Shown one piece after another: positions 56,766 to 64,000 of a DNA stretch of 64,000 bases. The first letter of the stretch is position 1; each line of letters begins with the position of its first letter. The position numbers and the translations under genes are program-made. Where the stretch lies: NCBI RefSeq assembly GCF_025961205.1, contig NZ_JAOQNH010000003.1, positions 888,501 through 952,500 of the forward strand, in the 5' to 3' direction. The stretch comes from Azospirillum fermentarium. Lineage in GTDB: Bacteria; Pseudomonadota; Alphaproteobacteria; Azospirillales; Azospirillaceae. The notes under the pieces were generated by a model. The model saw nothing but the letters and a program-made list of their open reading frames with translations. It made no database searches and was not told where the DNA came from.

Positions 56766-58391
56766 TCAGACAGCGGCGCCGGCAACGGCATCGAACGCCG
56801 GGGCATGGCCGCTGTCGGCCCCGTTCTTGCCGAGCCGTACGGCCTCCGCCTCCCGCCGGGTGGTGTCGGCCAGCCGGGTCACTTCGACCATGGTCACGGC
56901 GATCTCCTCGCTGGCCGCGGCGTTGGCGTTGGAGATCTCGATCAGCCGCTGCAGGCTCTGTTCGATCTGGCGCAGCACCCCGCCCTGCTCCTCCATGGAC
57001 CGGGCGATGTCTTCGGACAGGCTGTCGGTTTCGGTGATGGCGCTGCTCACCCGCTGCATCACCGCACCGACGTCGGTCGCGATGGTGACGCCGTTCTGGA
57101 TACGCTCGCCGCTGTCGGCGGCCAGCAGGGCGATTTCCTGGGCCAGATCGGCGGTCTGCTGGGCCAGATTGCCCACCTCCTCCGCCACCACCGAGAAACC
57201 GCGGCCATGCTCGCCGGCCCGCGCCGCCTCGATGGCGGCGTTCAGGGACAGGATGTTGGAGCGGGTGGCCAGTTCGCCGATGCTCTGGGTGATGCTGTTG
57301 ATGCGGGCGGCGGTGACGGCGATTTCCTGCACCGCGGCGGTCATCGCCTCGATCTGGCCGAGACCGGTGGCCAGCCGGGTCGCCGCCTCGCGCGAGCGGT
57401 CCTTGGCCGACAGGCTGACCGATGCGATGGTGCCGATGATGGACGAGGTGCGGGTGACGCTGGACGAGATGGTTTCCACCGACTGCACCTGACGCTGCGA
57501 CCCGCCCGACACCTGTTCGGCCGCCGCCGCCGCCTGCCCCGTGGCGGCGGCCACCTGTTCGGCGGCGGCCACGGCACGGCGGGACAGCGCGTCGGCGTTG
57601 CGCAGCGTGGTCTTCAGCAATTCGCAGACCTGCGCCACCTGCCCGATCTCGTCCGACCGGCGCGCCCCCTCCACCGGGTGGTTCAGGTCACCGGCCAGGA
57701 GCGCCTTGGCCGTGGCGATCAGCCGGCCCAGCGGGCGCACCACGCTGGCGCGCAGATAGGCGAAGGCCAGCACGAACACCAGCGCCAGCGACCCCGCCAC
57801 CGCCGCCGTCACCTGCACCGCCGCGGCGCGGGCGTTGTCGAAGGCGGCCCGGCCCCGCTGCTGCCCGCGGGCCATGGCCTCGTCGATGCGGGACGCCAGC
57901 AGGCCGTCGAACTCCTCGACCGCCGCGGCGACGGTGCGCCCGCTTTCGCGCACGCTGTCGTTGAGCGTGCCGTCGGGCTGCTCCAGCCGGGCGGCGACCA
58001 GAGCCTCCAGCCGGCGGGTCATGCGGTCGAACGCCTGGCGCAGCACCTTGTAATCGTCGCCGGCATCGCGGGCCAGCCGTTCGGATTCGGCGAGCTGGTC
58101 CAGGAAGACCCCGGTCTTTTCGCGCAGCCGGACCAGGGTCTGGCGGGCGCGGAAACCGCTGGATTCGATCAGCGCCTCGGCGGCCAGCCGGCCCACGGCG
58201 TTGGCGGTGACGCGCGAGCGCGTCATCCAGACGAGCGCCACCGAATCGCCGTTGATGACGGTGCTCAGTTCCGCCTCCGCCGTGTCCTGGATGCCGTTCA
58301 TGCGGGTCAGGCCGACGGCCAGGGCCGCGGCCAGAACGGCCAGGATCACGAAAACCTTGCCGATGATGGGCACGGAACCGAACACGTTCAT
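56766..58391 (-). CDS. Methyl-accepting chemotaxis protein 2
   Basis: The 541-residue transducer has a first membrane helix (KVFVILAVLAAALAVGLTRM) and a short helical ligand-binding region (about residues 30-185) with a four-helix-bundle pattern. The second helix is VAGSLALVFVLAFAYLRASV, followed by HAMP (VVRPLGRLIATAKALLAGDL) and the signalling domain. The tip is LATRSNILSLNAAIEAARAG, GRGFSVVAEEVGNLAQQT follows, and no CheR pentapeptide is present. It lies 11 bp after cheY and starts the receptor/kinase gene order. Confidence 0.93.
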   Translation of the reverse strand: MNVFGSVPIIGKVFVILAVLAAALAVGLTRMNGIQDTAEAELSTVINGDSVALVWMTRSRVTANAVGRLAAEALIESSGFRARQTLVRLREKTGVFLDQLAESERLARDAGDDYKVLRQAFDRMTRRLEALVAARLEQPDGTLNDSVRESGRTVAAAVEEFDGLLASRIDEAMARGQQRGRAAFDNARAAAVQVTAAVAGSLALVFVLAFAYLRASVVRPLGRLIATAKALLAGDLNHPVEGARRSDEIGQVAQVCELLKTTLRNADALSRRAVAAAEQVAAATGQAAAAAEQVSGGSQRQVQSVETISSSVTRTSSIIGTIASVSLSAKDRSREAATRLATGLGQIEAMTAAVQEIAVTAARINSITQSIGELATRSNILSLNAAIEAARAGEHGRGFSVVAEEVGNLAQQTADLAQEIALLAADSGERIQNGVTIATDVGAVMQRVSSAITETDSLSEDIARSMEEQGGVLRQIEQSLQRLIEISNANAAASEEIAVTMVEVTRLADTTRREAEAVRLGKNGADSGHAPAFDAVAGAAV

Positions 58392-58402
58392 CCGGCGATC
58401 CT

Positions 58403-58792
58403 TCAGGTGAGTTTGCCGATGGCCGCCTCGACGCGGACCTTGAGATCGCGGACCGCGACGGGTTTGCGCAGGAACAGCCGGACCCCGGCGGCAATCGCCG
58501 TCTTGACCGAGCTTTCCTCGGCGTTTCCGGTGACCATGATGATGGGAAGCTTGGCGGTTTTGGGGTTCTTGCGCAATGCCTTGAACAGGGTCAGCCCGTC
58601 GGTGCCGGGCATGTTCCAGTCCAGCGTGACGAGATCATAGTCGGTGGACAGGATGAGATCCGCCGCGGCGACCGCCGAGGTGGCCACATCGACCTTGCGG
58701 ATGCCGAGCTGGGCAAAGGCATAGCGGTGGATCTTCAGCATACTGTCCTGATCGTCCACACACAGAACGCGCACCTGATCGGCCTTGGGCAT
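58403..58792 (-). CDS. Single-domain response regulator CheY
   Basis: The 129-residue receiver has VRVLCVDDQDSMLKIHRYAF, the phosphorylated Asp in YDLVTLDWNMPGTDGLTLF, Thr in PIIMVTGNAEESS and Lys in LFLRKPVAVRDLK. It is a CheY-type diffusible output, probably acting at the flagellar motor or another effector. The ATG at 58792 gives the family length; an upstream ATG adds a non-conserved tail. It is the first gene of the chemosensory cluster. The 374 bp between it and tRNA-Gln (58793-59166) is AT-rich and shows no credible gene; it should hold the promoter. Confidence 0.9.
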   Translation of the reverse strand: MPKADQVRVLCVDDQDSMLKIHRYAFAQLGIRKVDVATSAVAAADLILSTDYDLVTLDWNMPGTDGLTLFKALRKNPKTAKLPIIMVTGNAEESSVKTAIAAGVRLFLRKPVAVRDLKVRVEAAIGKLT

Positions 58793-59166
58793 CGCATCAT
58801 TCCTTGCGTTCGTTCCGGCCACAGCCCCGCCCCTGGATGCCGCCGCCACCCCTGCCACGGGTTGAGGACAGTCCGCGACAAATAGCATATTTCGGAAAAA
58901 AATCGATCAAATCGTTCGCATATCCCTTTTCGGGACGTGGACTTTTGCCTCACGGTCGATTTTATGGTGTGTTATCTCATTTACTGACAACCTATGATCA
59001 TATCTACACTCGTATCAATGACTAATAATCGCGCTTTAGGAGCGTCAAAACAGCCGTTTCGAACAAAATGCATCAACCGTCATTTTTTCCTTCCCAAGCC
59101 AGAACGGCAGTGCTAAAAGGCGCCCACACCACGGAGCACGGCGCTTCAGCCACTCCGGTGACGGTC

Positions 59167-59240
59167 TGGGGGATCGTCTAGCGGTAGGACAGCGGACTCT
59201 GACTCCGCCAGCCTAGGTTCGAATCCTAGTCCCCCAACCA
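59167..59240 (+). tRNA. tRNA-Gln (CTG)
   Basis: Cloverleaf: acceptor TGGGGGA/TCCCCCA with discriminator A and encoded CCA; D-arm GTCTAGCGGTAGGAC; anticodon stem GCGGA/TCCGC with loop CTCTGAC (anticodon CTG, reading CAG); T-arm CCTAG-GTTCGAAT-CCTAG. An integrase gene starts about 95 bp downstream, so its 3' end is the probable attachment site of a genomic island. Confidence 0.95.
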
Positions 59241-59334
59241 ACCTTTTGAAATCAAAGACAGTTTCGCTGGTGACCTGAGTAGCGTGGAGCAAATGCTCCA
59301 TAGGCTGCTCCACACTCGTTTGGAGTGCGTGGCC

Positions 59335-60846
59335 ATGCAGCATGTGTGTCGGCGGGCTGGTACCTTCCATTTTCGGCGCCGCGTCCCTGGGCGCCTGCAA
59401 CATCGGCTCGGCGGCTTGGCCGAGGTCTACCGGTCGCTCGAGACCTCCAGCCCGCGGGTCGCGGCCTTTCGGTCCCGTCTCCTCTATCTCGAAAGCGAAC
59501 GCCTCTTCGCTGCCCTGGATGGGGATCCGGCGCTCTCGGTTGAGGATGCGCGCCGCCTGATGCGGGACATCATCGGCCCCGCAGCCTGGGTGCAGTCCGA
59601 CCTGATCATCCGCCGCCCGGTCGGCGCGGGCGTCTCTCCACTGCTGTCGGTGACACCGGCACCCTGCCCTGCCCTCTGCCAAGCACAGGCGACAGCAGCG
59701 TCAGCGGTTCCCACCATCGCGTCACCGACCGTGGCTGCGCCAGTTCCGGCACCGGTGTCAGGTGCCCCTTTGTTCAGCACGCTCACAGAGGCGCACATCT
59801 CGAACATGCTCGAGACGGGCGCCTGGGGCTCGCAGCAGACCGCACTCCAGGCCCGAGGCACCTTCCGCCTCTGGATCGAGTACCACGGGGACCAGCAGGC
59901 AGACCGCTACACACGCCGCCATGCCTCGGAATTCATGAAGGCGCTGGGCAAGCTCCCTCAGTTGCACGGACGCTCGCCGCACCTGAAGGGGACGATGTGC
60001 GAGAACATCGAAGTCGCTGCCCAGCTATCCCCCCGCAGCATCAAGCGGCCGAAGCTGCTGTCGATGAAAACGATTAAGCGCCACATGAGCGCGCTGCACG
60101 GCTACTGGGACTGGCTGCGTCAGCACGGGCACTACGAGTTCGACACCAACCCCTTCTCCGGCTTCGATTACCCGATTGCGAATGGGAAGCCAGCATCCGA
60201 GCAACGCGCGATGTGGTCCGACCGCGATCTGAAGCGCCTGTTCACTTCCAGGCTCTGGGTCGGCCCCGACGCCGACCGGCGTAGTGCTAACTTCTGGCTG
60301 CCGATCATCGGCTTGCTGACCGGTATGCGGCTCGAGGAGATCGCCCAGCTGCACACCGCCGACATCAAGAAGCGGGATGGCATTGACTTCTTCCTGGTCC
60401 ACGCCGACGGAGATCTGCGTGTAAAAAACGCCAACTCCGTACGGGAGGTGCCCGTCTCTGGGATGCTGGTGGCGCTCGGCTTCCTGGACCTCGTCGAGGA
60501 ACGCCGTCGGGCGCACTGCAAGCGGCTGTGGCCGGACCTGCGGCCGAAGGGCCAGGACAGACGCCTGGGGGCCTACTACTCGGAGCGCTTCACCGTGTAC
60601 CGGCGGGAGATCGGCGTCTACCGGCCCGGCGTCGATTTTCACAGCTTCCGTGGGACCTTCGAGACGCTGATCCTGAACGCCGGTGCGAACCCGGTGTTCG
60701 TCAAATCCATCATGGGCCACAGCACCTCCGACCTCATCGGTGAAGGCAGCCGGTACCTAAAAAACGTCACCCTGAAAAACAAGCTGGAGGCAATGAATAT
60801 GCTGAAGCTCGGGGTCGACTTGGGGCATCTTATGCCCAACGTCTGA
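59335..60846 (+). CDS. Tyrosine recombinase/integrase
   Basis: The 503-residue enzyme catalyses site-specific integration and excision. An N-terminal part opens MQHVCRRAGTFHFRRRVPGRL, as in integrases with a DUF6538-like N-terminus. A core-binding SAM-like domain follows (about 150-290, FSTLTEAHISNMLETGAWGS onward). The catalytic residues are Arg in LLTGMRLEEIAQLH, Lys in LRVKNANSVREVPV, the HxxR in DFHSFRGTFE, His in IMGHSTSD and the nucleophile Tyr in GSRYLKN. The ATG at 59335 is chosen for the conserved start; two earlier in-frame starts exist (GTG 59284, ATG 59293). Confidence 0.93.
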   Translation: MQHVCRRAGTFHFRRRVPGRLQHRLGGLAEVYRSLETSSPRVAAFRSRLLYLESERLFAALDGDPALSVEDARRLMRDIIGPAAWVQSDLIIRRPVGAGVSPLLSVTPAPCPALCQAQATAASAVPTIASPTVAAPVPAPVSGAPLFSTLTEAHISNMLETGAWGSQQTALQARGTFRLWIEYHGDQQADRYTRRHASEFMKALGKLPQLHGRSPHLKGTMCENIEVAAQLSPRSIKRPKLLSMKTIKRHMSALHGYWDWLRQHGHYEFDTNPFSGFDYPIANGKPASEQRAMWSDRDLKRLFTSRLWVGPDADRRSANFWLPIIGLLTGMRLEEIAQLHTADIKKRDGIDFFLVHADGDLRVKNANSVREVPVSGMLVALGFLDLVEERRRAHCKRLWPDLRPKGQDRRLGAYYSERFTVYRREIGVYRPGVDFHSFRGTFETLILNAGANPVFVKSIMGHSTSDLIGEGSRYLKNVTLKNKLEAMNMLKLGVDLGHLMPNV

Positions 60847-61359
60847 AAAACCGGTATCCATCTACTTTCTGTTGCGCAGGACCTAGATGAGAAAGGTTGC
60901 GGCGGGAGTCCGCCGGAGAGCGTGCACTCGGCCGAGGATGCTGGCCGCCACACCGGTAGCTTCGTCCTGACGCATCACGATCTCCAAGAATTGCGCGATG
61001 CCATCAAGGAGGCCTCGGAGAACGGCTGAGCCTCGAAGCAGCACTGGCCACCGGAGAGCTCGCCCACAGCGACTGGCTCCCTCGGACGAAGCGCGGCATT
61101 CCAAGATCCATCCTTACTCACACCGATGCACCGGCGCCTTGCCCACAGGCTGCGCAAAGGAGGCGCGTTGAGCGTCAGGTAGCGCATGGCAACGGCCAAT
61201 TAGCTGTTGCACGGCAGAGCAGCGCAACCATATTGGGTGGCCACATCCGGCTTCGTCACACCATATGTTGAAAATAATCGCATTTGAGCTAAATTCTTTG
61301 GCGGGCTGGAGCCTGCGCTTGCGCGGCGGTGTGCCCAGCAACCGGGAAGGCGCCGCGCG
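60847..61359. other. 513-bp region without a clear gene inside the island
   Basis: After the integrase stop the same frame stays open to a TGA near 61030. It ends with TGSFVLTHHDLQELRDAIKE, which looks protein-like, and a GTG at 60922 could start a 35-codon peptide. This may be a remnant or a very small gene. The stretch 61200-61300 is AT-rich and carries a promoter candidate. I see no other feature. Confidence 0.4.
61268..61295 (+). promoter_or_regulatory. Candidate promoter of the CBASS pair
   Basis: TTGAAA (61268-61273) and TAAATT (61290-61295) are spaced by 16 bp in the most AT-rich stretch before the SAVED gene. The predicted start is near 61302, giving a leader of about 58 nt. The -10 matches the consensus at only four of six positions. 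Confidence 0.45.
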
Positions 61360-62487
61360 ATGCCCACTCTGAAGCCGCTGTTCGACTTTGTCCTTGATGT
61401 CCTCCGGATCTGGAAGGGCGACGCGCGCGCCAAGGCGGCACTGCTCTGCATCACGGGCGGCATCGGCATGCTGTCGCAGAGCATCTGGATGCCGGTGATC
61501 CAGGTCGTTGCCGTCCGGGTCACCGGACGGACCGACATCGTCACCGACATGCCCTTGTGGCTGTCCGTTCCGCTCGGCGGCGGGCTCATCGCGACTGGCC
61601 TGTGGCTGCTGTCGCGCGTGTATGGAAACCAAGCGGCGAAGCCCGCGTCCACGCTGATCGCCATCCGGCACCAGTCCCAGGAGGCGCTGGGTTCCCAGCT
61701 GACGGCGGGCGACCTTCCCGCCAGCCTGGGGAACGCCGCCATCCTGCCGCTCGACGTCGACCAGTCCTCCTTCTACCTGGATGGCCGGGTGCATGACGTC
61801 GCCGGTGCCGTCCGGGTGCAGGAACGGCTGCGGTCCAAGGTCGAAGGCATGGTTGTCGCCCACCCTGGGGCCGAGGTGGCCTACTACGGCATCGCGCACA
61901 TCCCCTTCGCGTTCCTGGCGGGCGCAGAGCTGTCAACCAAGCCGCGCATCCAGCTGTTCGAGCTGGACCGGGGCTCGGGCCGCTGGCGCTGGGTCGATGC
62001 GGTGGCCCCGGGCGATGACCTCGGCGTCACCACGGCCGCCCAGGACAGTGGCGAGGGCACCCGCGACGTCGCGATCCGCATCGCCGTGAGCTTCCCCGTG
62101 CCCGAGGCGGACGTCGCCGAAGCGCTCGGCCGTCCCTTCCACGACCGGCTCATCACGGTTGCCGCGCCCGCGCGGGACATCATCCATACCACCGCCCAGA
62201 TCGAGGCGGTCTGCAAGGCCTTCGACCGCGTGCTCGACGAGCTGCACAACAACCTCCCCAAGGACGTCCGGGTGCACGTCTTCTACGCCGGGCCGGTCAG
62301 CCTCGCCTTCAGCCTGGGGCGGCGCGTCACCCGCACCATCCACCACCGGATCCGGGTGCATAACTTCGAGGGCCGTTCGACGCCGAAGTACGCCTGGTCC
62401 CTCGACGTCAGCGGCGGCCTGCTGCCGCAGGCCATGGTCGAGCGCCCAGTGGTGGGCAGTGGCGCGGCCACGGCAGCGGCGGAGTGA
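61360..62487 (+). CDS. CBASS effector: two-TM SAVED domain protein (Cap14-type architecture)
   Basis: The 375-residue protein has two membrane helices (residues about 27-51 and 66-88) and a cytoplasmic SAVED domain (about 95-360). SAVED domains bind the cyclic oligonucleotide made by the partner CD-NTase. Family-like segments are AYYGIAHIPFAFLAGAEL and the strand-turn VHVFYAGPVSLAFSLGRRV. Binding would switch the membrane part to damage the inner membrane and kill or arrest the infected cell, as proposed for TM-SAVED effectors. GGGAAGG lies about 12 bp before the ATG. Its stop lies 5 bp before the CD-NTase ATG at 62493, and it overlaps an alternative GTG start at 62484 (GTGA), so the two genes are translated together. 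The effector role is inferred from domain order and context. Confidence 0.85.
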   Translation: MPTLKPLFDFVLDVLRIWKGDARAKAALLCITGGIGMLSQSIWMPVIQVVAVRVTGRTDIVTDMPLWLSVPLGGGLIATGLWLLSRVYGNQAAKPASTLIAIRHQSQEALGSQLTAGDLPASLGNAAILPLDVDQSSFYLDGRVHDVAGAVRVQERLRSKVEGMVVAHPGAEVAYYGIAHIPFAFLAGAELSTKPRIQLFELDRGSGRWRWVDAVAPGDDLGVTTAAQDSGEGTRDVAIRIAVSFPVPEADVAEALGRPFHDRLITVAAPARDIIHTTAQIEAVCKAFDRVLDELHNNLPKDVRVHVFYAGPVSLAFSLGRRVTRTIHHRIRVHNFEGRSTPKYAWSLDVSGGLLPQAMVERPVVGSGAATAAAE

Positions 62488-62492
62488 GCAGC

Positions 62493-63854
62493 ATGTACGA
62501 CCTGTCGAAGGAGCTGGGGCGCTTCTACTGGGGCGAGGTGATTCTGGGGAAGGACGAGCGGGCGAAGCTCGCCGGGTATCGCGACACCAACCTCGAGCGG
62601 CTGTGCGGCGGGCTGAAGGACCTGGGCGCGGAGCAGGGCGTCACGTACGCCGGACCGGTCGAGGTGCTGAACCAAGGCAGCTACGCGATGCACACCCTGA
62701 ACCGGCACAAGGACAACGATTACGACATCGACGTCGCGCTGATCTTCGAGAAGGACGCCCTCCCGGCAGACGCGAAGGCAGCCCGCGAGCGCGTGCGCGA
62801 TGCCTTCCTGAAGCGGTCGCAGGGCTTCATCAAGGACCCAGAGGCGCGCAAGAACGCGGTGACCGTCTGGTACGCCGAGGGCTACCACATCGACTTCGCT
62901 GTGTACCGCCGGTCAACCGACTGGTTCGGTATCACCCACTACGAGCACGCCGGGGCCGAGGGCTGGGTCGAGCGCGCCCCGGACAAGGTGACGTCCTGGT
63001 TCAAGGAGCAGGTGACCAACATGAGCCCGTCGGGCTTCCTAGTCACCGTCAAGGACCAGCAGCTGCGGCGGATCGTGCGCCACATGAAATGGTTCGCGAA
63101 GTCGCGCTCCTCCTGGAGCCTGCCGGGCGGCATGATCATGAGCGCCTTGGTCGCCGAGACCTACAGGGCGAACTGGTTCCGGGACGACGAGGCGCTGTAC
63201 GACACCATCGTGGCGCTGCGCGAGCGGCTGGCGCGCAGCACGACGGTGATGAACCCGATCTACCCGGACCGCGAGCTCACCGCCAAGGACGAGTGCCGCC
63301 TCCAGGTCGAGAACCTGCTGGAGAAGCTCGGAACGGCGGTCGAGAAGCTGGCGGTGCTCCAGCGGGCGGACTGCACCGCCGCCCAGGCCCGTTCGGCGTG
63401 GCGTTGGTTTTTCAACCACGACTTCTGGGCCGCCGGTCAGGAGCAGGCGGCCGCCAAGGCCGATGCCAGCCGGGCGGTGGCGCGGCCGTTCACGGTGGAC
63501 ATCACCTGCGGGCTGGCCAAGCGGGAGGGCGCTCCGGTGTACGGCACGCACCGCAGCGGCGTCGGCGTGCTGCCCAAGGGTGTCGCCCTGCGGTTCACCG
63601 TGGCCAACACCAACGTGCCGCCGCCGTACAGCATCCGCTGGATCGTCCAGAACGAGGGCGACGAGGCGCGGGCAGCCGGTCAGATGGACTGGCAGCAGGA
63701 CAACGGCGGTGTCGAGCGCTGGACCAACACGGCGTACCGCGGCGACCACAGCATGGTGTGCCAGATCCACCGGGGCGGCGTCGTTCTGGCCGAGACGATG
63801 CACCGGGTCCGGATCCGCGACGAAGCCCGGCGCGGTTTCTTCCGGCGCCGGTGA
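62493..63854 (+). CDS. CD-NTase (CBASS cyclic oligonucleotide synthase) with C-terminal sensor-like domain
   Basis: This 453-residue nucleotidyltransferase of the cGAS/DncV-like class has the active-site GS motif at G62-S63 (NQGSYAMHT), the metal-binding D78-x-D80 in YDIDVALIF and a third Asp at D134 in YHIDFAVYRR. The helical lid/OAS1-like part runs to about 310. The last 130 residues, from ARPFTVDITCGLAKREG, form a beta-rich domain with RFTVANTNVPPPYSIRWIVQ, resembling the AGS-C (adenylyl/guanylyl/SMODS C-terminal) sensor. ATG 62493 has GGAG eight bases upstream; an overlapping GTG at 62484 is possible. It is coupled to the SAVED effector. The product nucleotide cannot be read from sequence. 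Confidence 0.88.
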   Translation: MYDLSKELGRFYWGEVILGKDERAKLAGYRDTNLERLCGGLKDLGAEQGVTYAGPVEVLNQGSYAMHTLNRHKDNDYDIDVALIFEKDALPADAKAARERVRDAFLKRSQGFIKDPEARKNAVTVWYAEGYHIDFAVYRRSTDWFGITHYEHAGAEGWVERAPDKVTSWFKEQVTNMSPSGFLVTVKDQQLRRIVRHMKWFAKSRSSWSLPGGMIMSALVAETYRANWFRDDEALYDTIVALRERLARSTTVMNPIYPDRELTAKDECRLQVENLLEKLGTAVEKLAVLQRADCTAAQARSAWRWFFNHDFWAAGQEQAAAKADASRAVARPFTVDITCGLAKREGAPVYGTHRSGVGVLPKGVALRFTVANTNVPPPYSIRWIVQNEGDEARAAGQMDWQQDNGGVERWTNTAYRGDHSMVCQIHRGGVVLAETMHRVRIRDEARRGFFRRR

Positions 63855-64000
63855 CCGTAGCCCGTGCTGGCCTGCGCCAGCCCGCGGCCTGGGAATGATC
63901 GCATCCGATCAGGATGCGGGTGCAGGCGACTCAAGATGGTCGACGAAAGGAATGTCGATCCTATTCAAAGGCTTAGCCGCCGGAATCCGGGAGAATCATT
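63855..64000. other. Window end downstream of the CD-NTase
   Basis: The last 146 bases show no credible gene start or terminator. The island continues beyond the window, so accessory CBASS genes (Cap2/Cap3 or others) downstream cannot be excluded. Confidence 0.6.

Larger units (their letters stand above)
59241..64000 (+). mobile_element. Genomic island at tRNA-Gln (left part; right end outside the window)
   Basis: A tyrosine recombinase gene follows the 3' end of tRNA-Gln in the same direction and is followed by a CBASS-type defence pair. The last 22 bases of the tRNA are not repeated up to 64000, so the right attachment site must lie further on. No phage structural, replication or conjugation gene is visible, so this is a defence island or satellite rather than a complete prophage, as far as can be seen. 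Confidence 0.72.

Noticed and set aside
58804..59025. Possible 73-codon gene between cheY and tRNA-Gln
   Set aside because: AT-rich, no ribosome site, overlaps the expected cheY promoter region and has no protein-like pattern.
59241..64000. Complete prophage
   Set aside because: An integrase is present but no capsid, tail, portal, lysis or replication gene is seen in the 4.8 kb available; the neighbours are defence genes.

Overview
The window is GC-rich DNA from an alphaproteobacterium, most likely a member of the Rhodospirillales close to Azospirillum. This is inferred from the gene order rpsB-tsf-pyrH-frr-uppS-cdsA-dxr-rseP-bamA-skp-fabZ-lpxA-lpxI-lpxB (with LpxI rather than LpxH), a napEFDABC operon, a sigma-54-type flagellar hook promoter and a large alternative chemosensory cluster. 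Genus and species cannot be fixed from the sequence alone.

Layout. 1-623 is the 3' end of rel, the (p)ppGpp synthetase/hydrolase. 752-14766, all on the minus strand, is the translation and envelope block: ribosomal protein S2, EF-Ts, UMP kinase, ribosome recycling factor, isoprenoid and phospholipid enzymes, outer-membrane assembly (RseP, BamA, Skp) and lipid A synthesis. Most neighbours overlap by ATGA. Terminators follow rpsB, tsf and skp, and lpxD is missing from its usual place. 15070-18439 holds a multi-pass membrane protein, a TumE/TumA-type toxin-antitoxin pair and a TrpD2-like protein. 18561-23290 is periplasmic nitrate reductase napEFDABC, with a perfect FNR-type box upstream. 23587-28797 holds a DJ-1/PfpI protein, endonuclease V, a DUF2948 protein, MurA, dCTP deaminase, small conserved proteins and an iron-permease-like membrane protein.

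28938-35072 is a surface-polysaccharide module: a UDP-glucuronate epimerase-like enzyme, a WecA-like initiating transferase fused to a GT-B glycosyltransferase, a 4-reductase-like enzyme and a 4,6-dehydratase. An intact IS5-family element sits exactly at the stop codon of the last gene. Two identical tRNA-Thr(GGT) genes, a hypothetical gene, an isolated flgE behind a sigma-54-type promoter and an L-asparaginase follow. 40215-48715 looks like one catabolic unit. It has an M20 amidohydrolase, an FAD oxidoreductase, a LivKHMGF-type ABC importer and two different members of the L-2-amino-thiazoline-4-carboxylate (ATC) hydrolase family. This suggests uptake and opening of a thiazoline or similar cyclic amino acid. 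49157-58792 encodes a chemosensory system (two MCPs, CheA, CheB, a double-CheW protein, two receiver proteins) with no CheR.

The most notable region is the right end. A tyrosine recombinase gene lies directly downstream of a tRNA-Gln(CTG) gene, as at the edge of a genomic island. It is followed by a two-gene CBASS-type anti-phage module: a two-TM SAVED effector and a CD-NTase with an extra C-terminal sensor-like domain. The far end of the island is outside the window.

Two families of short structured repeats also occur. One has two copies lying between convergent genes, with paired stems that co-vary. The other has two MITE-like copies bracketing the Liv/ATC genes.
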